Part shown: piece after piece, positions 44,615 through 53,600 of the stretch
Position numbering within the stretch: position 1 is the stretch's first letter
Layout: every line of letters begins with the position of its first letter
NCBI GenBank assembly: GCA_025210475.1
Contig: JAOARW010000046.1
Coordinates: forward strand, 124,001-188,000
Direction: 5' to 3'
DNA: 64,000 bases
DNA from: Carboxylicivirga sp.
Lineage (GTDB): Bacteria > Bacteroidota > Bacteroidia > Bacteroidales > Marinilabiliaceae
Translations under genes and position numbers: made by a program
The notes under the pieces: model-generated
The model's database searches: none
The model's input: the letters and a program-made list of their open reading frames with translations, nothing else
Told to the model about the DNA's origin: nothing

Positions 44615-45628
44615 ATGAGAAGAGTTTATTTTCTTTTACTGGCACTGATCCCTTTGCAGCTGATGGCGCAGGAGATGCCTGTTGTTGCCAGTGCAAATAA
44701 GACATTTGAAAACATCACAAGTATTGCTGTTCATGGCGAGTTTTGTAAAGTTGATGTTAGCAATGGCGAGCAGGTAAGTTTAGTAGCCGAATTAAAAGCA
44801 GCGAAAGATTTAGAAGGCTACGCGATTGATACTCAGGAAGCCGCAGGTGTGCTGACCATTAAGGTTCTGAAACCTGAATCGGGATGGACTTCTCATACCG
44901 GATTCGTCAATATTAAGGTGCCTCAGGGTGTTAAGTTAAATATTCAAACAACATCGGGATATATCAACCTAAGTAATATAAATGGTGCTGAAATGTTGGC
45001 TCAATCGAAATCGGGTAAAATTTCAGCTGACAACCTAAATGGAACAATTACTTTAAGATCGAAGTCGGCTTCAATTAAAGCCAACAATATTACTGGCATA
45101 CTAAATATGAAGTCCAAGGGAGGATCACAGGTAGTGCGTCAGATAAAAGGAGATGTTTCGTTGTACACAAGTGGAGGCGAAATGATTGTTGAAAACATTG
45201 ATGGAAGCCTGAAAACAGAATCGACCGATGGAGCTCAATCCATTAAAGAAATAAACGGCGATGTTTATTTAAAGACCAAATCAGGTGCGATGAAGTTGTC
45301 CAATGCCAAAGGAAATATAGGCTCCCTTTCTGTGTCGGGTACATTAAACTTGTTTGATGTAGAGGGAATTCTACAATTGGTGGCTACCAAAGGTTCTATC
45401 ATTGGTAATCGGGTGAAGCTTACAGAATCTTCAAACTTACAGACTACAGAAGGTAAAATTAAGTTGAAGTTCCTGAATCCAAAGGAAGAGCTGAAGTTTA
45501 TATGTGAATCGGAACACGCTTATATTATTGCCTACGGTAAATCGAAAAAGAAAAAGCTGAAAATGGGTGAGGGGCCAATCGTGGTGACGACCATTAGCAC
45601 AACAGGCGCACAAAATTTTAATAAGTAA
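44615..45628 (+). CDS. DUF4097-like secreted beta-helix protein
   Basis: 337 residues. A signal peptide (MRRVYFLLLALIPLQLMAQ) is followed by a repeated short-strand pattern typical of DUF4097/adhesin-like right-handed beta-helix: SGYINLSNINGAEMLAQSKSGKISADNLNG..., STDGAQSIKEINGDVYLKTKSGAMKLSNAKG. Usually periplasmic or surface; exact role unknown. The C-terminus is basic (YGKSKKKKLKM) then ends TGAQNFNK. Confidence 0.72.
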   Translation: MRRVYFLLLALIPLQLMAQEMPVVASANKTFENITSIAVHGEFCKVDVSNGEQVSLVAELKAAKDLEGYAIDTQEAAGVLTIKVLKPESGWTSHTGFVNIKVPQGVKLNIQTTSGYINLSNINGAEMLAQSKSGKISADNLNGTITLRSKSASIKANNITGILNMKSKGGSQVVRQIKGDVSLYTSGGEMIVENIDGSLKTESTDGAQSIKEINGDVYLKTKSGAMKLSNAKGNIGSLSVSGTLNLFDVEGILQLVATKGSIIGNRVKLTESSNLQTTEGKIKLKFLNPKEELKFICESEHAYIIAYGKSKKKKLKMGEGPIVVTTISTTGAQNFNK

Positions 45629-45645
45629 TTTGTTACAACATATCA

Positions 45646-45697
45646 AATAAAGAAAACAGGCGTTTCTGCTATAGCAGAAACGCCTGTTTTCTTTATT
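45646..45697. terminator. 52-bp perfect palindrome after the DUF4097-like gene
   Basis: Every base from 45646 to 45697 pairs with its symmetry partner (centre between 45671 and 45672, TATA), including AAAGAAAACAGGCG on the left and CGCCTGTTTTCTTT on the right. The arms are 26 bp with no spacer, so a transcript would need a minimal loop of a few bases. T-rich 3' arm gives a plausible terminator, unusually long. Confidence 0.85.
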
Positions 45698-45925
45698 AAC
45701 CCCTTTGACCGATAAATAGGCTATCTCGCCTTAAATTCAGGAGAGAAAAAGTCGCACCCAGAGGCAAGTTTTTGGGAATTTAATTGGTTAAAAGCTCTTT
45801 ATTTGAGGGCTTTTGTTATTTAAAGACTTTTTAATCTTATTTAGTTTTCCCTCTTCCCTTTAATGTAAATATCATGTAACTTGTATTTCTCAACCCGACC
45901 TTACATAAAATGTAAAGGGATTGTT
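45698..45925. other. Gap upstream of the giant gene pair
   Basis: 228 bp. It contains a terminator-like hairpin (AAAAGCTCT at 45790-45798 with AGGGCTTTT at 45806-45814, one G-U pair, followed by GTTATTT) about 110 bp before the giant gene. I see no good promoter match. The TTG-initiated extension of the giant frame to 45881 is considered leader sequence. Confidence 0.4.
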
Positions 45926-48900
45926 ATGGGTTTAAGGTATTTACGAATCAAAAAAAGTCATCGGTTATTAAAGCAGACTGATGCCGTTAAAACACCACAG
46001 CGTCGTTCGTTTCTAAAAGCCATAGGAGTAGGTGTTTTAGCTTGGAATCCAATCGTTGAATCTTTATTTGCTTTATCGCAACGCCCCTTTAAATTACTTG
46101 GTAATAGAAAGCACCTGGTAGTTTATCGAAACGGACAAATAGCATGGGAGATAAGTCCGGATATTTTTGAAGCTGGTTACCGTATCAGTGTTAAAAAGCA
46201 AAAGCAGGATTATTTGATAAAGGCTAAAAACCTTCGCTTTCATCATACACAATTGTCATTTAATCTGGAAGCCCGAATTTATCTGGATAAGGGTGAGTGG
46301 CGTTTGAATTTGCAGATACCCCAATTAAAGATCAGGCAGGAAATTGATTTTATTGCCTGGCTCGACGGTACAAAAAAATTTAAAGGAACTGCTCGTCCAT
46401 GCACAATTGCTGATTCGTCTGGTACAAAAATTACTCTTCAGGATAGAGCCGAATGTCAGTTAAATGCTCAATGGGAACTGTCAATATACGGGCGTAAGTC
46501 TATTCGTTTGGATAATACTTCAGGAAGCTATATGACGAGTAGCCTGCTTATATCTCCTACTTTTTTAAATACCCAGTTTTTAAGGCCTGCAAAAGAATCA
46601 CATACTTATATAAGTTTTAAATCATTTGAGGAATGGCACCAATTTGTCAATAAGCATTTGCCTGCTCATCCTTTGACTGATAACACAGAGAATATGCCGG
46701 ATTTAAAAATGCGGCTTTCTTCTGACATTCTTTACTGGACCATCGATACGCATGGAAATATAAAATATCCTTTGGGTGATTATCAAAAGCCTTTTAGCCA
46801 ATCGTTTTTGTTTACCGAATACAGCTATAATCAAGTCCCCAAAGTATACTTGTCGGCCAGTATCGATGATTCCTGGATACCAACAGATCTGGGCGCTTTT
46901 AAGCTTGTAAAGAACACCGGGAAACCCGACTATGAATATGAGGGAGATCTGAATGGTCGATTAAAAGAAACTTTTCAAACCGGTTTCAATGCATTTAAGC
47001 CCATTGTTGAAGGAGGTATTGGCCTAATGGCCGTTCCTGATAATGTGAGTGAATTATCAATTCAGGATCAGGAACCGGTAAAACGTAAAAAAGCGAATCA
47101 AAATGAATTGACCATTGCTCAGGACAAGGTCTTGTATCGACCTAAAAAAGCATTGAAATTCAGAATTCTTCGACCCGAAGATTTGTTAACCCTTGAGTTT
47201 GAGTTGCACAACTTCACCTTAAGGCAGCAAGGTACGGTAGCCTTTGCCGAACTGACCAATACCAAGAAGAAAGGATTAGTCATTGTTTCTTTTAATACCC
47301 AACATACGCTTGAAGAAGCTTATTACGAAACCAATAAAATACCGGGAATAAGTAGCTCGGATGAGGTAACTTTACCGGCCAGGCACCTGCGCGCCAAAAA
47401 GAGTCGTTTAGTTTATGAGTTGCCTGCAGAGAGCAAGGGAATTCCGTTAACCATTGAATCTTTACTCAACTGGAGTCACCTGAAATTACGTGTTAATCCA
47501 AGGGCCTGGATTAAACTACCTCAATTGAAAAAGCGGGCCGATAAGAGTTTTAAGGCACCGTCAAAGGTGATAACTTCTTCTACCAATAGAAAATACCTGG
47601 AAAAGGATTCCAAGGAATTTGCCATCCGACTTTATAGCCGTTCCAATGGTAGAAACAATCAGCAAAACCTTTACCAGGAGAATAACCTGAATCAGCTTTT
47701 ACCTAAAGATCGAAAGCAAACCATTCGTTCCGACTTTAGTGTGTTCGCTATTAAAAATGTTAACCTCAATGTTGGGCCAATACCAACAACAGATACCTCC
47801 ATTGAAGCACCGGCATTAATGTATATTTCACCTAACCAGCTGGGTGGTTTTACGCATAGTCGTCGATTGAATTTAAAAGAACATCAGGAAAAGCAAGTGA
47901 CTTTAAAAAAGGCTGTGGGTAATTTTCAGCTAAGTGCCGATAATTTATCAACAACAAAAGGAAAAGTTGCTGAGCTGTGGCACACCATCCTGGGAACAGC
48001 GCTTAAAGGAGGTAAAGTTACACGTCAATTATCAGCGTTTAAAACCATTCGGGCTTTATGGGCTCACGAAGCAAATGTTGATTACAAACAATTGCCGCCT
48101 TTGGGTGAGCCTTTTATGGCTTCTTTAGATGCCAACGACCGACATGTTTTGGTACATACCACCTCCAACTATTCCATAAAAGCTTATTATCCCAAACCAG
48201 TGGTAGTTAATAATCTGATGTTGTCTTCCCTGGGAGCATACCTCGATTGGCAGGCTTATTTTGATGTGCCTTCACCGGCCGATAATGAATTAAACATCAT
48301 AGAATGGGAACACCTGGCAACATTGGGCCGCGATCATTATGTGAAAGTGGTGCGCGAAGGCTATTTATTTCCTTTTGGTCATAGGGCAGCATTGGTTAAA
48401 GTTACTGAGCGGAAATTCCATAAACCCAGCAAATCGGCAGTCAATCGTCAGCGTATGTATGTGGTGGTGCTGGAGAAGGAGGTAGATTATCAGCGTAATA
48501 ATCCGGATAATGCCTTTATTCCTTTTGCTTTTGAGCAAGTAAAAATAATGACGACACAAACGCCAAACATTGACAATCCCCTGGAAGAGCCGATTATTAA
48601 TGTGCCATCAGGAGGAAATACGTTGAAACGATTGACCTTGGGAGGGCAACAAAAACGCTTCAGTGAATCAGGTAATACTTCGTATAATTTTTATATCAAT
48701 GTTAACGGTAAAGGTTATCCTTTTGATCTGATACTGACAGATAAGGAAGGGCAGGAACACGCCTTGCAGATGCCTTTGGTATTTCTGGAGAATCGGGTAG
48801 CGCGTGAGAGTAATTTGGTGCAACAACTCATTACGAAATACAACCCCAATGTACTTTACAATAAAATGGGCATGAACGAACAGGACATTGCCTATGCCGA

Positions 48901-50653
48901 AAGTATGGTGGACGGAGATACTGCATTCGAAACGCAATCTCTTCAGTTTGGTGCTGAGTTATACCCGGCAAAAGGAGCAGCCGATATCAAATTTCATCCC
49001 ATTGTACAAGAGGCAGAAGTGTTTATCAAGCAACTTAACGAAATGATCGGTGTACGTGAGATCACCCGTATACAGTTGGAAGACGATAATAACGAAGGCA
49101 GCGTATTTGCAAAGGTGAACGATGCAGTGGTTGATTTCTCAAACGGATCGGATAAGGCAGGCGGATTTTTATCGCCTAACATGAGCATTACAGCTTTGAG
49201 TAAATTACAAGGGCCATTGGGGGGGAAGATGTCGGATAACAAAGATTTAAAGTTCAATCCCGATGATTTTTTTAAGGCACTGGAAGCTTTTCCTGTTGCT
49301 AAAATATTCGGGGTTATTAAAATCTTTGATCTGCTTTTGGGAGATATGAATCTGGGTGGAGCCTTTGATGGCATTAAGAATGCAGCCGCTCAGATTAAGA
49401 ATGATATCGATGAACTTAAAACAGAAATTCTTTACCTGGAAAATCAAGCTAAAGAACTGCAGGAAGATCTGACTGATCCGATAAATGCGTTAAAACAAAC
49501 CATCAAAGATAAAACGCAGGAATTACTTGACACTTTGAACGGAAACATTCCTAAAATCCCCAACTTTAAAACTTATGTAACCACCGAGGCTTTTTATGCC
49601 GAATACAAATGGCAACCCGAATTTAAATCGAATCCCATCAAGGTAATCGAGGATGTATTGCATGTTCGGGTGGATGATCCGCAAAAAGCATTAAGTATTA
49701 CCACGTCCATCGAAAAACCATTTGAAGCTGGTAAAGAGGCTACCTTTGCCGGTGTAGCGCGATTCGAAAAGTTTGGCATCGACCTGGTGCCTTTATTGGC
49801 GGTTAACTTTAATTACATGGAGTTTAAAACCGGCAATGCTCAAAAAACAAATGTAAAGGTCGATATTGATGCCGAGAATCCAATTGAATTTAAGGGCGCT
49901 TTGAGTTTTGTTAATAACCTGCAAAGCATTATCCCCAATACCGGGTTTTCTGATGACGGTCCCTATATTAAGTTGCAACCAACGCAGGTAACCGCGGGCT
50001 TTTCCATTGGAATTCCCAATGTAGAGGTGGGCATTTGCATGATTAGCAACATCAGTTTAGGGGCTCATGTAACCTTGCCTTTTACCGGGGCTCCATTGGA
50101 GATGGGCTTTAATTTCTGTAAGCGCGAAAATCCATTTATGCTGACGATTTCATGTTTTGGCGGCGGTGGTTATTTTATGATGATCACTACTCTCAAAGGT
50201 TTGAAATCCATCGAGGCTGCCTTCGAATTTGGCGCCGCTATGTCGCTTAATGTGGGAGTGGCTTCCGGTGGTGTATCGGTTATGGGCGGAATCTATTACA
50301 AATTTGAATTGATTGAAAAAGCACTGCCAACACCCGATGGCGAGATTATCGAAGAGCTTGGCTCATCTACCATAACCGGCTACCTGCGCATCAACGGTCA
50401 TCTGTCAATACTGGGTATTATCTCCTTGTCGATGGAGTTTTACCTGGCTTTTATTGCTGTATTCGCCGATGGCAAGGTGCAAAAACTCGAAGGTGTGGCT
50501 ACCATAAAAGTTAAGGTAGAGGTGCTGTTCTTTAGCAAAACGGTGAAAGTGACGGTGCGCCGTGAACTGAAAGGAGCCGATGCTGATCCGAAATTTATTG
50601 AAATGATTGATGAAGACGACTGGCAGGAATACTGTATGGCTTTTGCCGGTTAA
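45926..50653 (+). CDS. Giant Tat-exported protein of unknown function (partner 1 of a two-gene system)
   Basis: 1575 residues from ATG 45926; the frame continues upstream to a TTG at 45881. A twin-arginine signal is clear: Q-R26-R27-S-F-L-K-A at residues 25-32, hydrophobic core AIGVGVLAW and a possible cleavage site after LFA. The first 1100 residues are beta-rich without recognised domains; landmarks are APALMYISPNQLGGFTHS (about 626) and EWEHLATLGRDHYVKVV followed by LFPFGHRAALVKVTERKF (about 793-830). About 1140-1205 is a coiled coil, then a glycine-rich beta domain with PNVEVGICMISNISLGAHV, SCFGGGGYFMMITTLKG and a repeated strand pattern to about 1549. It has no lipobox, LPxTG or T9SS domain. 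From memory, similar long uncharacterised proteins exist in other phyla, with a matching partner; unverified. Confidence 0.72.
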   Translation: MGLRYLRIKKSHRLLKQTDAVKTPQRRSFLKAIGVGVLAWNPIVESLFALSQRPFKLLGNRKHLVVYRNGQIAWEISPDIFEAGYRISVKKQKQDYLIKAKNLRFHHTQLSFNLEARIYLDKGEWRLNLQIPQLKIRQEIDFIAWLDGTKKFKGTARPCTIADSSGTKITLQDRAECQLNAQWELSIYGRKSIRLDNTSGSYMTSSLLISPTFLNTQFLRPAKESHTYISFKSFEEWHQFVNKHLPAHPLTDNTENMPDLKMRLSSDILYWTIDTHGNIKYPLGDYQKPFSQSFLFTEYSYNQVPKVYLSASIDDSWIPTDLGAFKLVKNTGKPDYEYEGDLNGRLKETFQTGFNAFKPIVEGGIGLMAVPDNVSELSIQDQEPVKRKKANQNELTIAQDKVLYRPKKALKFRILRPEDLLTLEFELHNFTLRQQGTVAFAELTNTKKKGLVIVSFNTQHTLEEAYYETNKIPGISSSDEVTLPARHLRAKKSRLVYELPAESKGIPLTIESLLNWSHLKLRVNPRAWIKLPQLKKRADKSFKAPSKVITSSTNRKYLEKDSKEFAIRLYSRSNGRNNQQNLYQENNLNQLLPKDRKQTIRSDFSVFAIKNVNLNVGPIPTTDTSIEAPALMYISPNQLGGFTHSRRLNLKEHQEKQVTLKKAVGNFQLSADNLSTTKGKVAELWHTILGTALKGGKVTRQLSAFKTIRALWAHEANVDYKQLPPLGEPFMASLDANDRHVLVHTTSNYSIKAYYPKPVVVNNLMLSSLGAYLDWQAYFDVPSPADNELNIIEWEHLATLGRDHYVKVVREGYLFPFGHRAALVKVTERKFHKPSKSAVNRQRMYVVVLEKEVDYQRNNPDNAFIPFAFEQVKIMTTQTPNIDNPLEEPIINVPSGGNTLKRLTLGGQQKRFSESGNTSYNFYINVNGKGYPFDLILTDKEGQEHALQMPLVFLENRVARESNLVQQLITKYNPNVLYNKMGMNEQDIAYAESMVDGDTAFETQSLQFGAELYPAKGAADIKFHPIVQEAEVFIKQLNEMIGVREITRIQLEDDNNEGSVFAKVNDAVVDFSNGSDKAGGFLSPNMSITALSKLQGPLGGKMSDNKDLKFNPDDFFKALEAFPVAKIFGVIKIFDLLLGDMNLGGAFDGIKNAAAQIKNDIDELKTEILYLENQAKELQEDLTDPINALKQTIKDKTQELLDTLNGNIPKIPNFKTYVTTEAFYAEYKWQPEFKSNPIKVIEDVLHVRVDDPQKALSITTSIEKPFEAGKEATFAGVARFEKFGIDLVPLLAVNFNYMEFKTGNAQKTNVKVDIDAENPIEFKGALSFVNNLQSIIPNTGFSDDGPYIKLQPTQVTAGFSIGIPNVEVGICMISNISLGAHVTLPFTGAPLEMGFNFCKRENPFMLTISCFGGGGYFMMITTLKGLKSIEAAFEFGAAMSLNVGVASGGVSVMGGIYYKFELIEKALPTPDGEIIEELGSSTITGYLRINGHLSILGIISLSMEFYLAFIAVFADGKVQKLEGVATIKVKVEVLFFSKTVKVTVRRELKGADADPKFIEMIDEDDWQEYCMAFAG

Positions 50654-50674
50654 TAACCCTGGAAATTCATTGCT

Positions 50675-53600
50675 ATGGAAATAATACTAACCACCTTACC
50701 GCATCAGCGCGATTTGGAAAATAATTTACTGAAGCTATCGGTTTTTGTTTCGGTTAAGTTGAATACACCCAACGATACCACCTTAAGTAACTTTCCGGAT
50801 ATATTGAATTGGCCCGAAAAAGTACTCAATGCCAATTTTGTGTTTAGCCTTGGTGATGGCACTATTGTAGAAGCACAAATGGATCAGTCACTGCTTCGAC
50901 CCGATTTGTACCAACGTATTATGCATCCCGATGTTAAGGTGGATGATTTTAAGGATGATGAGGAATTGTTACAAAAACGAATCTACTCTTTCCCGGTGAA
51001 GCATGTTCAGGACTTTATCTTTAAAACGGTGAAAGAGGAGGTGTTGGTCAATCCGTCACGAAAAATAAAACCTGAGCGTTTTGTGAATGAGCTAGAGTTG
51101 GGTGCCATCAGTCAATATAAATTGCAAGACGATGAGATAAAGCGCGTTTCAGAAAAGCGAAAAAAAACGGTGACCAAACGATCACTCATGATTCGCCAGC
51201 AGGATGAAGACCTGAAAATCCGTCAATCAGTAAAGGATAATCGTTTTAAGCGTTTTGAAAAGAACATGAATCCCAAGAGTGATTTTGCTGAACTACGGCA
51301 GTTTCACAAGGTGGATAAAGCTTTTAAAACAACGCCTAAACTACAATTGGAGAAGCCACGTTTTGAGTTTCATGACATCATGGCCAGCATCAATAGTTAT
51401 CCGCAAATCATGCGGCAAATGGGATTTGTCCTGGATTTCACCATTGCTAATCCATTCGACTGGCCCGATAAAGGTAGCATTCGCATTGTACCTCAGGACC
51501 TCGATATCAGTGATGATTATACCTTGTCAATTCCATCCACTGCCTATGAACTGAGCGAAGAGGGTTTCTTTACACGCGATCAGGGTAATTCATTGTTTAA
51601 GCAGGGCTTTGTAAAGATTAACTCCAACTCCTTTGAGGTGGTGCAAATTGATGCCGACGGTGCCGCTCTGAAAACCAATAATATGGCAGAGAGCAAGGTG
51701 CAGGAAATCGCCCGTTTTTATGAAGTAAAAGATGAGATTGCCCGAAGCAAAGTGGTGCGAACTGAAATATTGGATGAGGTGGAACCACCACAGGAGGAGG
51801 GGCTTCCGTATATGCGATCGGCCGGTATTGCCATTACGAAAAACGGCATGGCCGAACATTTGTTTAAGCGTATTCAACGCAGTGTGGAGTTGAAGAATGA
51901 ATTTAATGCTCAGAAGGTAAAGTCCATTGATTCGAAGGCCTTAAAGATAAAGAAGAATACCCCTTTTCAGCTAAAGACATTTAAAGCCAAACAACCTGTC
52001 AAAGCTTTGTATTCGGATGATGTGGTGCAGGGCTATCGCATGGATATTGCTTACGAAGAGGCACCCGATACCTGGTATTCGTTGCATTGGCGACAGGATG
52101 CTTACCAATGGTTCGACGAAAGCAATACGGCACATCCGCTTGAAAACATTGTACCCGATGAGGGATTTATCCAGCTGGGACTAACTGAAGATCCCGATAA
52201 TCCGGATGATGTATTTGTATCCGAAACCATTGCCCGCTGGGAAGGATGGAGTCTGTCGGTGCGTAAGCCCGGTTATGCCATCAATGAGTCGGACGACTAT
52301 GAATTGAAAGATGGAGAGACCGAGAAAAAGGATTTTGTGCATCAGTCAAAATCATTGGAAGCAAAGAAATATGCTTATGACAGCGAGCTGGATTTTCGTA
52401 TTCATGCCGAATCAAAAAGTGTAGCCGGCACCTTGCCACGTCTGCGCTTCGGTAAAGCATACCGATTGCGTATTCGCACGGTCGACCTGGCAGGAAACAG
52501 CGTTGCACATACTTTTATCACCAGTGATAAAAACAGCTCAGAGCGTGGTGGTATAAAATATCTGCGTTTCGAACCATTGGCCAGCCCCATCGTATTAGTG
52601 GGAAATAAACTAAAGGATGGCGAATTTTTGGAGAGCATGGTGATACGCTCTAATTTTAACCAGTCGGTAAGCGAGTATGAGGCCGCCCATTCAATGGGTA
52701 ATCAGGTGGATCATCACTCGTTGAGGTATTTACTGCCGCCTAAAAATAGTCAGTTGATGGCCGAATGCCATGGTAAGTTTGATAAGGCTTTTGGTGACCC
52801 GGTTAAAGCCAAAGAGATTTACCAGATCATTACCAGTCACGAGGGCCTCTACCAGCAAGATGAGAAGAATAAAGAAAAGGTATACCAGGAATCGGAGGTG
52901 GAGATAATTTATCTGCCCGACCCGATGGCGGCTGGGGTCGCTTTGTTTCTGGCTGATGATTTTGAAAATACCCATACCCAAACCTTCGAACCACGTTTGT
53001 TTAGTTTCTTTTCAAAAGATGAAATAAAAGCGGAAAATACCGATGCGCTTGATATTCCTGGAGATTGGTACAAAGCCGGATTTATCCGTATCCGCCTGGA
53101 AGAAGGAGATTATAATACCGAGTGGAAACCGTCAGCCAGGCAGCTCACCTGGTACCTTCCGAAAGGCATTCGTACCCGTATTCGTTTTAGCACTTTCTGG
53201 CGCGAGCAGGATTTGAAAGATTTGTCGGCTATCTGGCAAATGATTAAAAACGAAGCGGAAGGGGATTTAAAAGAAGCACGCGAACTGGCTTTTTCGGGAC
53301 AACACTGGATGGTGAGTCCTTCGCGCGAGATAGAATTGGTGCATGCCTTGCAACAGCCACTGGATGCGCCGGTAATGGAAGATTTGTTACCCAATCGGCA
53401 GTTTGCACAAACACATGCGGATATCAACATTCGCTTTGATATCCATGGCGAAAGCACTGAAAAGGTTGAGGTGCAGGCACGATGGAAGGAAAAGTGGGAC
53501 GATGGCATATCTGTTAGTATCAAAGAGAAACAAGGACGTAACAGCATTCCGGATTTATTGATTAATTACCATGATGATGTGGTAACACGCGGTACTATTC

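Noticed and set aside
48994..49374. Minus-strand 126-codon frame inside the first giant gene
   Set aside because: It is antisense to a coding stretch with consistent sense codon pattern; the composition (Ser/Pro/Lys rich) is that of a shadow frame.
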